Of a DNA stretch of 64,000 nucleotides, positions 9,083 to 19,045 are shown one piece after another. Within the stretch, counting starts at the first letter, position 1, and each line of letters starts with the position of its first letter. The DNA is taken from NCBI RefSeq assembly GCF_029892425.1, contig NZ_JARXWB010000035.1, positions 1 through 64,000 of the forward strand, read 5' to 3'. The notes beneath the pieces were generated by a model. That model made no database searches. It was not told the origin of the DNA and worked only from the letters and a program-made list of their open reading frames with translations. Both the position numbers and the translations under genes were made by a program. The DNA comes from Bradyrhizobium sp. BR13661 (lineage in GTDB: Bacteria > Pseudomonadota > Alphaproteobacteria > Rhizobiales > Xanthobacteraceae).

Positions 9083-9277
9083 CTAAACTCCCTCAATTTC
9101 ACCGTACTCAAAAGCGATTTCTAAAAATCTGAGCGCCGATTTTTCAGCCTCTTGATAAAAACGTAATCCCCCGCCGATTGCAAGCCGGTGTTGGAGGAGG
9201 ACACCGGGCGAGCTTAAGGAGGCGGCACGGGCGAAAGCCATCATCCCGACGCCCGTCTCAATCAGAGATGGTTGCAT
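9083..9277 (-). CDS. Small hypothetical protein upstream of the Myb-like gene
   Basis: 64 residues, ending with a stop that directly abuts the ATG of the next gene (TAGATG), so translational coupling is possible. Sequence includes QHRLAIGGGLRFYQEAEKSA and a final acidic helix. No recognised family and no good ribosome-binding site; included because of the tight junction. Confidence 0.35.
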   Translation of the reverse strand: MQPSLIETGVGMMAFARAASLSSPGVLLQHRLAIGGGLRFYQEAEKSALRFLEIAFEYGEIEGV

Positions 9278-9557
9278 CAGCTCAATCGGGATTCTTTGTT
9301 GAGCGCAAGCCGATCACTTGGTCCAAGACTATTCGGTAACGGCAGCAATGAGCACACGCACCGGACGACATCGATGACGTGAGAGGGCTCACGCTCGGTT
9401 CTCTTGACATATACTTAGATGGAGTTTTCCCTCGAACAGGCTCGGTCTAAACTTTCCATATTTCCACTTCCGCAAATTTTTTAGTCACGTAACTTCTCTC
9501 GAGAGCGGACGCGGCAATGCAACGATTAGCGGTCTGGCGGCACTTCGCCTTTAGAGC

Positions 9558-9836
9558 TTAAGACAGAAGCTCGCTCGCAATCGCCCATAGTGCCGCAGAT
9601 ATGAGATATAGCCAACACAAAGATACTGCGGTCGCGATTATGGCCCAGACAACAGCAAACAGGCGGCTGCGACCTTCAACGGATCGCGGAAGCTCGAGTT
9701 GGCCACTCTGCCCGTCTTCACAAATATTTAGGTCATCTGAATCGACTATTGGCATGAAAGCAAAAGACTTCAACACATCAGGGAAATGCGGGCACATTAG
9801 AGGTATCACTTTTGACGGAATTTCGACGATGACCAA
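9558..9836 (-). CDS. Small membrane protein with tryptophan-rich C-terminal helix
   Basis: Up to 92 residues; ATG at 9755 would give 65. An acidic N-terminal half (DSDDLNICEDGQSG) precedes a hydrophobic helix with AIIATAVSLCWLYLISAALW and a short tail. The W-L-x-x-I/L spacing resembles the MLGW miniproteins although MLGW itself is not kept. Single-pass membrane topology is likely. It ends about 230 bp from pckA on the other strand. Confidence 0.45.
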   Translation of the reverse strand: MVIVEIPSKVIPLMCPHFPDVLKSFAFMPIVDSDDLNICEDGQSGQLELPRSVEGRSRLFAVVWAIIATAVSLCWLYLISAALWAIASELLS

Positions 9837-10069
9837 CGTGGCTGCCTATTTTGGAACCTATTGTGCTTTAGGATTGAACGTTAATTTGTGAAGTTACGAG
9901 GGTGCTCTGGCAACGTACGCGTCGTCAGACACGGATATAGGTGTCGTGCCACGCAATTCTTGCCGGGATCGTGCAACACCGCGACCCAAATGTGAATCAG
10001 ATCGCATGAAATGGCATGATTATTGCTGATCGAAGGGAGTTTGAGATGCTTATTTGAGTGTGTAGCGTG

Positions 10070-11686
10070 ATGAAACATACTGGCGTGCGCAACGGTGCCT
10101 TCGACGCCGACAAATTCGGCTTAAAGAATCTCAAGCAGGTTCACTGGAACCTGGGCGCACCGCAACTCTATCAGTACTCGCTCGCTGCCGGCGAGGCAGT
10201 GCTGTCCGCCGACGGCGCGCTCTGCGCCGACACCGGCGAGTTCACGGGTCGCAGCCCGAAGGACAAGTTCACGGTGCGTGACGCCACCACCGACAAGAAG
10301 ATGTGGTGGGCCGGCAACCAGTCGATTACCGCGGAGCAGTTCGAGACGCTGTATCAGGATTTCCTCAGGCACGCCGAAGGCAAGAGCCTGTTCGCGCAGG
10401 ACCTCTACGGCGGCGCCGATCCGTCCTACCGGATCAAGACGCGCGTCTTCACCGAGCTCGCCTGGCACTCGCTGTTCATCCGCACTCTCCTGATCCGCCC
10501 CGAGGCGGTCGAGCTGCCGCACTTCACGCCGGAGCTCACCATCATCGACATGCCGAGCTTCCGCGCTGATCCGAAGCGCCATGGCTGCAAGTCCGAGAAC
10601 GTCGTTGCGATCGATTTCGCGCGCAAGATCGTGCTGATCGGTGGCTCCTACTATGCCGGCGAGATGAAGAAGTCGGTCTTCACCACGCTGAACTATTATC
10701 TGCCCGAGCGCGGCGTGATGCCGATGCACTGCTCGGCGAATGTTGGCGCCAATGGCGACACCGCCATTTTCTTCGGCTTGTCGGGCACCGGCAAGACCAC
10801 GCTCTCGGCCGATCCGAACCGTACGCTGATCGGCGACGACGAGCATGGCTGGGGTCCGAACGGCGTCTTCAATTTCGAAGGCGGCTGCTACGCGAAGTGC
10901 ATCAAGCTGTCGAAGGAAGCGGAGCCCGAGATCTACGCAGCCTCGACCCGCTTCGGTGCCGTGCTCGAGAACTGCGTACTCGACGAAGACACCCGCGTGG
11001 TCGATTTCGACGACGGCTCCAAGACCGAGAACACGCGTTCGGCCTATCCGCTCGACTTCATCCCGAACGCCTCGCGCACCGGACGCGCGCCGCAGCCGAA
11101 GAACGTGGTGATGCTCGCTGCCGACGCCTTCGGCGTGCTGCCGCCGATCGCAAAGCTCTCGCCGGCGCAGGCGATGTATCACTTCCTGTCCGGTTACACC
11201 GCCAAGGTCGCGGGCACCGAGCGCGGCTTGGGCTCTGAGCCGCAGCCGGAATTCTCGACCTGCTTCGGCTCGCCCTTCCTGCCGCTCGATCCCTCCGTCT
11301 ACGGCAACATGCTGCGTGATCTCATCGCCCAGCACAATGTCGACTGCTGGCTGGTCAACACCGGCTGGACCGGCGGCAAGTACGGCACCGGCTCGCGCAT
11401 GCCGATCAAGGTGACGCGCGCGCTGCTCACCGCCGCGCTCGACGGTTCGCTTCGCAACGTCGAATTCCGCACCGACAAATATTTCGGCTTCGCAGTCCCG
11501 ACCGCGCTGCCCGGCGTGCCGAGCGAAATCCTCAATCCGGTCAACACCTGGAAAGACAAGGACGAGTTCGACAAGACCGCACGTAGCCTGGTCGGTATGT
11601 TCCAGAAGAACTTTGCCAAGTTCGAAGCCCAGGTGGATGCCGAGGTGCGCGCCGCTGCGCCGGACGTGAAGCTCGCGGCAAGGTAA
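10070..11686 (+). CDS. pckA: Phosphoenolpyruvate carboxykinase (ATP)
   Basis: 538 residues, the usual length. Catalyses oxaloacetate + ATP to phosphoenolpyruvate + CO2 + ADP in the cytosol, the entry step of gluconeogenesis during growth on C4 acids. Visible motifs: GEFTGRSPKDKF near the N-terminus, substrate-binding HCSANVG, the kinase P-loop GLSGTGKTTLSADP (about residues 235-248), then IGDDEHGW metal-binding and TRSAYPLDFIPN. I chose ATG 10070 because the N-terminus then matches the family (MKHTGVRNGAFDADKFGL); an in-frame GTG at 10058 is less likely. The gene looks intact and high-GC, unlike its neighbours, and has no operon partner. Confidence 0.95.
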   Translation: MKHTGVRNGAFDADKFGLKNLKQVHWNLGAPQLYQYSLAAGEAVLSADGALCADTGEFTGRSPKDKFTVRDATTDKKMWWAGNQSITAEQFETLYQDFLRHAEGKSLFAQDLYGGADPSYRIKTRVFTELAWHSLFIRTLLIRPEAVELPHFTPELTIIDMPSFRADPKRHGCKSENVVAIDFARKIVLIGGSYYAGEMKKSVFTTLNYYLPERGVMPMHCSANVGANGDTAIFFGLSGTGKTTLSADPNRTLIGDDEHGWGPNGVFNFEGGCYAKCIKLSKEAEPEIYAASTRFGAVLENCVLDEDTRVVDFDDGSKTENTRSAYPLDFIPNASRTGRAPQPKNVVMLAADAFGVLPPIAKLSPAQAMYHFLSGYTAKVAGTERGLGSEPQPEFSTCFGSPFLPLDPSVYGNMLRDLIAQHNVDCWLVNTGWTGGKYGTGSRMPIKVTRALLTAALDGSLRNVEFRTDKYFGFAVPTALPGVPSEILNPVNTWKDKDEFDKTARSLVGMFQKNFAKFEAQVDAEVRAAAPDVKLAAR

Positions 11687-12121
11687 GAAAGCTCATTGAA
11701 GACTCTGATCATAAGGCAGCGCAATGTGCTTTCATTTTGCTATTTCAAGGGGGCAGCGAATAACATTCGAAGGTGATCGCCGCGCGCTCCATCAGGCTGC
11801 ATCCATACCGCCGATCAAACGGATGAGGCGCCTTGGCAGAGCACGACCAGGCGCTGTCCTACCCTAAACGATGCTGATATAAGCTCTTATGAAAACTGGC
11901 CGAGAAATACCCAGATCCGATAAATAACGCTGACTGGACGTAGGACAGCGATGACGGCAAGTTTGGCCCCAAGGCTGCGCGTGTCGCGAACCGACTGGCA
12001 AGCATAAACCTAACTCGCTTGCCGAAGAGCGCACAGGCGGTCGATGATGCCGCAGAAATTGACACTTCCCCCCAGCTGAAATACTACTACTGAGAAGATG
12101 AAATTGGCTGGAGTCGAGACA
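11687..12121. other. Intergenic region downstream of pckA, no supportable gene
   Basis: Contains only short frames. I see no strong GC hairpin with a T-run directly after pckA. Confidence 0.4.
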
Positions 12122-12388
12122 ATGAACTCCAAGATCATATTATCCTTAGCGATCGCAGCGGCAGCTCTTAGCCTACCCCAGGGCAAGTCGCATGCGCGTG
12201 GATATCGAGCGGCCGTCACTGTTGCTGACATTCAAGGTTGCGTCGTAGTTCCAACGTATAACCCTTTCATTTATCCGACCGCGAATTGGCGGCCGTTCTT
12301 TCTGCGCCACTATTATCAGTACGGACCAGTGCCGATCTGCGCAGTAACATCGTCCATATCAGGACCTGTTATTGCGGCCAAATTTTAG
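12122..12388 (+). CDS. Small secreted hypothetical protein
   Basis: 88 residues from ATG 12122, with GGAG 8 nt upstream. The N-terminus (MNSKIILSLAIAAAALSLPQ) is a classic Sec signal peptide with likely cleavage near the AxA-like site before RGYRAA. The mature part is rich in aromatic residues and proline (PTYNPFIYPTANWRPFFLRH) with two cysteines that could form a disulfide. Periplasmic location likely; no known family. Confidence 0.6.
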   Translation: MNSKIILSLAIAAAALSLPQGKSHARGYRAAVTVADIQGCVVVPTYNPFIYPTANWRPFFLRHYYQYGPVPICAVTSSISGPVIAAKF

Positions 12389-12654
12389 AGTACCTCTTCA
12401 AGTTCTCCGTGCTGGACAAGCGAACACCGTATTGGGTCCGCTTTATCCCTACGACACATCTTTCGCCATCAATCGCAAAGTAAGTTGTCGTCCGTTAAGA
12501 GCGACCAAGTGACTGATGTGGAATCGTAATCTGGCAGGCCGGCTTTTTTGCGATTGCAGGGCTTTGATGCTTCAGGGATCGGAACCTTGCAATTTCATTT
12601 TCAGGATTCCGTCGGATAGCCAGTCATGATTCCGTGGTCGCGTCGGAGGGGGCG

Positions 12655-13347
12655 ATGCCGCCGAAGAAGCAGAAGGCGACGGGATCGGGCGATCTGTTCC
12701 GGGCCAGGCTGGACCAGATCATCAATATGAAGCACGAACTGGCTCAATTCGCGGCAGGGTCGACTGGGACTGGATCGACGGGGAGATCGCGCCGCTCTGC
12801 AGCGAGAACGGTCGGTCGGGCATCGCGACCCGCTTCGTGATTGGGCTGCTGCTGCTCAAGCAGATTTACGGCCTGTCCGACGAGGGGTTGTGCGAGCGCT
12901 GGGTCCACGACCCATATTTCCAGTACTTCACGGGCGAAGAGTTCTTCCAGCATTCATTTCCGCACGAGCCCTCGGATTTGAGCCACTCGCGCAAGCGGCT
13001 CGGCGACAAGCTGGAGCTGCTGCTGGCCGAGAGCTTGCGGGTGGCGCACGAAGCCGGCGCGTAACGCAGCCAGGACCTCAAGCGTGTCACGGTCGGTGAC
13101 CGTGCAGCCGAAGGCGATCACCTTCCCGACCGATGCCAAGCTGCCAAGCTGCTGCACGCGGCGATCAAGGGGCTCAACCGCATGGCGAGGAAGCACGGGG
13201 TCAAGCTGCGGCAGCCCTGTCTGCGCGTCGCCAAGACCGCGGCAATGATGGCGAGACGCGACGCCCATGCCAAGCAATTCAGGCGGCATCAGCGGCAGTT
13301 GCGCATCCTGCGCAGCCGGCTGGGCCGGATCATCCGCGACTTCGGAG
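12655..13347 (+). pseudogene. IS5-family transposase, frameshifted and truncated
   Basis: Starts MPPKKQKATGSGDLF; continues after a shift as GIATRFVIG-type text, then LLLLKQIYGLSDEGLCERWV, YFQYFTGEEFFQH, DPSDLSHSRKRLG-type sequence, PKAITFPTDAKLLHAAIKG and IIRDFG. This order is characteristic of IS5-family (IS1031/ISBj-like) transposases. Two or more frameshifts plus loss of the final catalytic part inactivate it. Confidence 0.8.
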
Positions 13348-13584
13348 GCAGTCCATTGGCGACGCATCGTCTACTTTGTCGAACGTTTCAGCTTGTCAGC
13401 TCCAAATTAAGGCCTCGAGCTGTGTGATCAGCAATGCACTACCTTCAACTGATAAGACGGAAATTCGACAAATCTCCCATCCAAAATAACGACTTTGGCG
13501 CGCGGAATAGCGACTGAAAATTTTACGGCACGTCTTTGGCGGCATCGACCAAGCTGTCGTAACTCAAAATCGAGCGGCCCCCAT

Positions 13585-13911
13585 TTACTCTTTGATCTCT
13601 TTTTGACTCGCGCAGATTGCTGCCAAGGCTCTTTCGGATTTTGAAAGAATTTTCAACCTAGCTTCAACAATTCTATCAATGGGTGGGGCAAGCCCCCTCA
13701 AGTCTAACTCGACACCGAGATCGTTTAGAGCTCTCTGATTAAACAGGATAGATTCATCGGCCCAGCGATTCATCTGTTCCGCCCATCGTTTGTTGAGATC
13801 GTTTTCCGACAGTTGCTGATACCGTCGACCACGCACGAGATAAGAATTCCTATTCTCTAATCTACGATTTTTCAGCATCGCTTCAACAGTTTCTCTCATC
13901 GCATCGCTCAT
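13585..13911 (-). CDS. Hypothetical helical protein
   Basis: 108 residues, mostly helical and charged: MSDAMRETVEAMLKNRRLEN, YQQLSENDLNKRWAEQMNRW, and a C-terminal helix LKILSKSERALAAICASQKE. The DLNKRWaeqMNRW segment looks like a conserved core. Soluble, no signal peptide. Unrecognised; coding status supported by length and sensible composition. Confidence 0.5.
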   Translation of the reverse strand: MSDAMRETVEAMLKNRRLENRNSYLVRGRRYQQLSENDLNKRWAEQMNRWADESILFNQRALNDLGVELDLRGLAPPIDRIVEARLKILSKSERALAAICASQKEIKE

Positions 13912-14665
13912 CGACTGATCCTCTTAACGCAATAATGTGCCTCTTCTCGAAAATGCCGAACGGCTATCACATTAGGGGAATAGTTCTTGAACCGACGAGG
14001 GAGCGCCCGAGCATAAAGCCTCCTTGCAGCTGCCTTCCTGTTGAGCCGGTGATATGCAACTATGCCGTCGGTGTTAATCGACAGGCAAGAACGAGACGGC
14101 GGATACCACGCTCGCCGAGCCGATTGGGCAACTTTAGCCCAAGATCCAGGATGGCATGATTGGGTCGTCGGCTACGCAACCTCTGACTGGCGGTCAATGC
14201 GCCCGAGACGCCGGCGCTGGCCCGATAACGCAATTATCGTGCAGCAAGCTATCGGGGGATTCCAGCACTTTCTATGAATGGTGAAGCGATTGCGGCTGAC
14301 CCACGCAAGCACTTTTGTCCCAAGCGCCAACCGCTCCCAACTGCTTTGAACAGACGAAACAGGGCTGCAATTATCGCACGCGGCAAGTCAGTTAGGTCAC
14401 CGAAAATGCCCGTAATTACTTCCAACACCACCAATGCATCGAGCAACAATCCCTAATATCCGCCATCGCGAGAAATCAGATTTGCTCAAAAGTTAAGAGA
14501 ATGGCTCGGCGACGACGTGCTATGAGCCAAATCGCGATTGCGCCTATCAATTGGCCGCTAGACCCGCCCCATTGCCTCCGACTGCGGCCGGAGCTCGGTA
14601 TTTGCATTCAACTCGATGCCTGTTAAATTGAAAATTGTTCGCGAGCACGATTTTGCGAGGTTGCA
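13912..14665. other. No confident gene
   Basis: Short overlapping frames on both strands. A minus-strand frame at 14,249-14,449 (MLLDALVVLEVITGIFGDL) is hydrophobic and could be a small membrane protein, but no start signal supports it. Confidence 0.3.
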
Positions 14666-14962
14666 GTGCCATTTTTCAGTAAGAAGGCAGACCCGTCGCG
14701 GCGTACACTTGTTTCTCGAAGCGCCTTGGAGCGAGCAATCACCACGGCGATCAAAACCTTCGATGTCGGCTGCCAAGATTTTGTGGGCGTTGTTGTTGAA
14801 CAAAGTTCGTCCAAATCCTCTGCAGAGCCAAATTGGCAAGTAAAGGGTCTTCGCTTTGGCAAATCAGATCGAGACATGGCAACTGCGGCCCTCGATAGCG
14901 TTTTGCCACTCATGCAGAAGGAATTTACGCTCGAAGTTTCGGATCAGGACAAGATAGGATGA
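14666..14962 (+). CDS. 'FVGV / RFGK.DR' family protein, copy 1
   Basis: 98 residues from GTG 14666, with GAGG 6 nt upstream. Shares with the gene at 17,729 a clear line of conservation: R.ALE..IT.AI.....C..FVGV.VE, a NW.V.G.RFGK.DR motif, and a C-terminal helix (L.SVLPLMQKEFTLE). The pattern suggests a compact alpha/beta fold of about 85 residues. Cytosolic; no recognised family. Confidence 0.6.
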   Translation: MPFFSKKADPSRRTLVSRSALERAITTAIKTFDVGCQDFVGVVVEQSSSKSSAEPNWQVKGLRFGKSDRDMATAALDSVLPLMQKEFTLEVSDQDKIG

Positions 14963-15464
14963 GAGAGCTTTACAACCTTGGCGAGCTTGGAAAGATGGCA
15001 CTTTTCTCGTCCGCGACTGGCTCTACTGAGTGCCTTAGGATGTGCCGCCTCCGACGCCAATCCAACCGGCATTTGGTCGATCCCTTCGACTTATACCTAA
15101 CGGCTCGCGCTAGAGCGCATGCAAGTTGAACCTAGGCCAAAGCCTCGTCTGCTTGTCCAGGCAAGGTTCGGCAGACCCATCCAGCCCCTGAAGATCGAAG
15201 GTTTTGCAACATCGCTCGGCGCAAGTTCCGCTGCTGCACTCTTGTAAGTAACTCTCAGAGCTGGGGGTCAGCAGGCCTATCCTCGAGCAGCACGGTCGTC
15301 GATGACGATGGAACCCCCTTGCAGGCCCTTCAGTCTGCGATTGCCATCGACCCAGGCAAAGCTATCTTTTTGACCAGAAAGGAGCGTCTCTTCAGCAAAT
15401 TCAGCTCGTTGCAGCAGACTTGATCGTTCGCTAAAATGTTCCAATGTTAGCCTCATAAACTCGA
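14963..15464. other. No supportable gene
   Basis: About 500 bp without a believable frame; stops are frequent in all frames. Confidence 0.45.
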
Positions 15465-16745
15465 ATGAAATCAGAATCCTCGAAGCTCAACAATAGTGAA
15501 AGCCAGGATAGCGACGCGAAGAACGCAGCTGTCGCGCGATCGTCCAATTCTTCTTATCAAGATGCAGCTAGCGATAACGAAGATCACGCAGAAGGAGCAT
15601 CAAACAAGGTAACAGTGTTCACTCAAACCCCAGCGGAACGACTGAATCGAGAAGTTGATTTCGCGTTGATGTTGGCCGACTTGATTAGAGTTGTGAAGCG
15701 AGATCCAGAACAACTTAGACTTACAATCTATGATTTCGCGCGGGTCAAACTCGCCAATGAACTGACTTGGGCCACTCCATCCGAGCGTGAAAGCCTCTTG
15801 CACTCACTAGAGGTCGCTATTCATGGCGTAGAAAAGTTTTCCTTGCGTTCGGAGCAAGTAACAGCCTTGCCGGCAGCCAATGCTATATCCAGCCCAGAGG
15901 TTGCCGCGTACTTTGACCAGGAAGCCAGATTTCGCACAGATATCCCCGAGACAAAGCCCGCCCCAGTTCATTTGGTTGAACTCGAAGCAATTCCTCAAAG
16001 AAGGAAGATTTTCTCGCCTCGGGGAATTGCAGTAGCATCGATTTTGCTACTCTTCATTTTTGGTGGATTTTTAGCTGGATCGATGGTGCTAGGTTCGGTC
16101 TTTTTGATGCGCGATAAACTCGTACAAGCGGTTGCGCCGACATCTTCCGAAAAGGTCGTACAGCAAACCATTGAGTCCCAGCTTAAAGGAGTTCCGACGC
16201 CGCCCCCTCCTCCAGCATTTCCGATTCCAGGCGACTATGGTGTTTATGCTTTGAACAATGGCGCGCTGGAGGAGCTAGAAGTACTATCTGAACAAGTTCC
16301 CGACAAGCGCATTGCGATGTCAACACCGATCATGCAACCAAGCCGGATAATTCTCCCGGACGGCCGTGCGAAATTCATTGTCTACCGTCGTGACCTCGCG
16401 AACAACGCTCCTGAAAGGGTTGACGTTCGCGTGGTCGCACAAGTGACAAGAGCGCACATGTTTGACGCGAAAGGCAAACCTACAACAGCTCCGGTCTCCG
16501 GCGCCTGGAATATTCGGAACATAACTTTTGCATTTAGAGTACGTCCGCTCCCGGGGAATGCCGAAATGTTGCTAATCCAACCTGAAAGCGCCGACTTCTC
16601 CCTCAAACCAGGTCGATATGTTCTGGTCCTGAAAAGCCAAGGATACGACTTCACGATTGCCGGAAGGATTACAGACCCGGCTCAGTGTCTCGAGCGAACA
16701 GAAGCTGCTAACGGCGTGTTCTATTCGGAATGCGAAAAGACTTGA
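15465..16745 (+). CDS. Hypothetical single-pass membrane protein with large exported domain
   Basis: 426 residues. Residues 1-50 are serine-, aspartate- and asparagine-rich and probably disordered; 55-130 form a helical cytoplasmic segment (REVDFALMLADLIRVVKRDP). One membrane helix spans about 187-213 (ASILLLFIFGGFLAGSMVLG), followed by a linker with a PTPPPPPAFPIP run. The C-terminal 170 residues look beta-rich, with SGAWNIRNITFAFRVRP, FSLKPGRYVLVLKSQGYDF and a closing pair of cysteines (DPAQC...YSEC). I recall similar C-termini in Bradyrhizobium hypotheticals. The periplasmic domain may be a carbohydrate- or protein-binding module. Largest intact hypothetical gene in the island. Confidence 0.75.
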   Translation: MKSESSKLNNSESQDSDAKNAAVARSSNSSYQDAASDNEDHAEGASNKVTVFTQTPAERLNREVDFALMLADLIRVVKRDPEQLRLTIYDFARVKLANELTWATPSERESLLHSLEVAIHGVEKFSLRSEQVTALPAANAISSPEVAAYFDQEARFRTDIPETKPAPVHLVELEAIPQRRKIFSPRGIAVASILLLFIFGGFLAGSMVLGSVFLMRDKLVQAVAPTSSEKVVQQTIESQLKGVPTPPPPPAFPIPGDYGVYALNNGALEELEVLSEQVPDKRIAMSTPIMQPSRIILPDGRAKFIVYRRDLANNAPERVDVRVVAQVTRAHMFDAKGKPTTAPVSGAWNIRNITFAFRVRPLPGNAEMLLIQPESADFSLKPGRYVLVLKSQGYDFTIAGRITDPAQCLERTEAANGVFYSECEKT

Positions 16746-17728
16746 GGCTCGGTAACAGGCTTTGTCAACTGCCAGGCGCTGGAAGATGTCAACTGGGCGA
16801 CCGTCTATAGCAGAAGATCGTCGGGCTAATCCTAAGAAAAGCAGTATGCAATCTCTGAAACCAGAGCATACTGACCGCGGTCATCGAGAGGCGATTCTCG
16901 AACTGGCTCGTTTGTCGGCTGAAAACAGTTCGCATCAAAGACAACTGTTCCTCTTGCCTCATCGCGGGTGCGGCCAATTGATAGCATTGGCGCAAACCGT
17001 CGAGTGCATGTCGATTGTCTTTGGGTTGGGCGCGGAAGTTGATGAATTGCGCGCTGACTGCGGGCGCGGGATGCAGCAGGTCGGAAACGGAAAAGCGTTA
17101 GGGTCGAAACGTATTGTAGGCAATCACCTGAAACAACTATTCGGCTTTGACCTTTATCAGCAGGCTACGCCCTTGGGTGACCTAGCTAGCTGTGGAGCCT
17201 CAAGAGGTTGTCCTCAGTCAGACCAAGGCAGCTTGTCGGTGTTTGTGAATTTATACCGCTATGAGCCCCGTTCCAGTTGTATCGCGATGCATCGGCAGCT
17301 CTTGGGCGCGGCGATCGGAGGTTGGATATGCTTGGGCACAAGCCCATTCCGTTCAGATGCGCCAGTGCGTAAAGCTTGCGCTCTGATCCGGACAATTGCC
17401 AGATACGCTGCCCGCATTGGCCGTCCAAAATCACTGGCATAAACCTTAGCGAACCGCTCGGTCCCCCCCAACGCCACCTCTGGATCGCCCATATCCGTAA
17501 TCTGATCCAGCTGAGGGCGGAGATTGCCTACTTACCGTTTCGCTGCGCTGCTACCGTGCGTCTCATTTCCCCAAACACAGGCCAAGGCGGGTCAACAGAA
17601 ATCAGCTATGCGAAGAAGCTCTTTCCAAAACCCGCGCCCGCCGACGCTGCTCGTGACGGCGCAAAGCTAGGCGCGAAAAATCATGAAACGACGGAATAGC
17701 GCAATTTTCGCGAAACTGACCAGCTATT
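16746..17728. other. No confident gene
   Basis: A 226-codon plus-strand frame (16,762-17,442) exists but its translation looks like noise and competes with minus-strand frames of similar size. Probably an eroded gene; strand not decidable by eye. Confidence 0.35.
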
Positions 17729-17986
17729 CTATTCAAGGTTATATTTGCGCCGAAGGCGTTCAAGTACCTCTGTCAGAATGCTCATAACGGCACTTCTATC
17801 TGACTTCCCAAAGCGAATACCTCTTACATCCCAATTAGACGATAATTGTGCCGTCGGCGCCTCTCTTTCCACGATAACACCCACAAATTGCCGACACTCG
17901 GGCGACGAGCCTTGAACAGCGGAGGTTATTTCAGATTCCAAGGCTTCTCGCGAGATACCTTCTTTTTGGGAGATCGTTGTTATCAA
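17729..17986 (-). CDS. 'FVGV / RFGK.DR' family protein, copy 2
   Basis: 85 residues. Aligns with the gene at 14,666: REALESEITSAV, then CRQFVGVIVERE, NWDVRGIRFGKSDRS and a final helix (VLERLRRKYNLE). The identical motif order in diverged sequences argues for a real family kept by selection. Soluble; unknown role. Confidence 0.6.
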   Translation of the reverse strand: MITTISQKEGISREALESEITSAVQGSSPECRQFVGVIVEREAPTAQLSSNWDVRGIRFGKSDRSAVMSILTEVLERLRRKYNLE

Positions 17987-18356
17987 GGCCTCATCCTTGC
18001 ACTAGGGTTCCTTCATTCCAGCTTCAAAACGAATGGCCTAATGCACCGTACACGATTCCCAGTGTTCGCTCGGAAAAGTTTCATCCACCAAAGCAATCTT
18101 TGCTCGGAATTATTAACGATTCCTCTGACGCAACTTAAAGTCGACCAAGGAGTCCTCAGTGGTCAAAACGACTCATCGGCCATATTTTACCGGTGTTGCT
18201 TGACGCGGCAAATCAAAAGTAGGAAGCATACCCTTAGGCTTGCGACGCGAAGGAAAATGGTTTCTTAGGGTGCTACTGCATGCTCCAATTTTCCATTTTG
18301 CGTTCGTGTCTGATTCGTCGCCAGCGATGTTTCTATTCTCATGGATGGATATACGA

Positions 18357-18605
18357 ATGAAACGAACAGCTATCGCTTGTATTGCAATTGGGCAATTGAT
18401 CCTGCTTGAAACAACATTGTCCGCTCAAACCATCTCGAACAATCGCGACAAGGCCGGCAATTTGACAAATCGTGGCACGGCGGCCGCTTTTGCGGTTCAA
18501 CCGACGACGAACAATGAGCAAGGGATACGGAACACCCCACCTGCCAGTCAGAATATCGTGCCGAGCGCAGGCGGCATGTCACGGATTCAAAATCAGCGAA
18601 AGTGA
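18357..18605 (+). CDS. Small secreted hypothetical protein
   Basis: 82 residues from ATG 18357. MKRTAIACIAIGQLILLETT then LSAQ form a Sec signal peptide with cleavage likely after SAQ. The mature part is asparagine-, threonine- and proline-rich and probably unstructured (NRDKAGNLTNRGTAAAFAVQ). The frame stays open upstream to 18,240 but only this start gives a sensible signal peptide. Confidence 0.5.
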   Translation: MKRTAIACIAIGQLILLETTLSAQTISNNRDKAGNLTNRGTAAAFAVQPTTNNEQGIRNTPPASQNIVPSAGGMSRIQNQRK

Positions 18606-19045
18606 TGAGTTCTCCTCACCTCTCATCTGAACGTCGTGCCAATCTGAAAGGGCTCTTCGAATTAGATGAAGTTATCGAACGGCGCGCCTGCGGTTTGATT
18701 TCTGAGGTTGCCATTCGTGAGAATTGAGATTGAACGGTGCTAAAGAGAGGAGTTTTAGCAAACAAGTGGATCAAGAACGAGTAGAGTTCTGAATCATTAG
18801 CTTCGGCGATCAACAGCATAATCCACGTTGAGTCCTGTTGATGTATGATCACTTGCAGCTTCTAAGCGATGGCGCTCCGCTCGCAACTTGACATTCTTGC
18901 TTGATAGTCTGATCAACAAGCGCTGTCATATGATCCACGCGGCAGTGCACGACTACGGCAAGCGTAGCGCCGAGGCCCTTCGGATTGTTTGTGCGGAGTC
19001 TTGGGAGCACGGTTAGAAGAGTCATCTTCTGGAAGGGTGCTCACA

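Noticed and set aside
10121..11335. 404-codon minus-strand frame inside pckA
   Set aside because: It is the antisense shadow of a high-GC gene; the plus strand encodes a full PEPCK with all motifs.
16762..17442. 226-codon plus-strand frame
   Set aside because: Starts directly after the 426-residue gene but has no ribosome site, no recognisable domain and competing minus-strand frames; composition looks random.
18616..18852. 78-codon minus-strand frame (MIIHQQDSTWIMLL...)
   Set aside because: Plausible text but no start signal, no motif and no second copy to support it.
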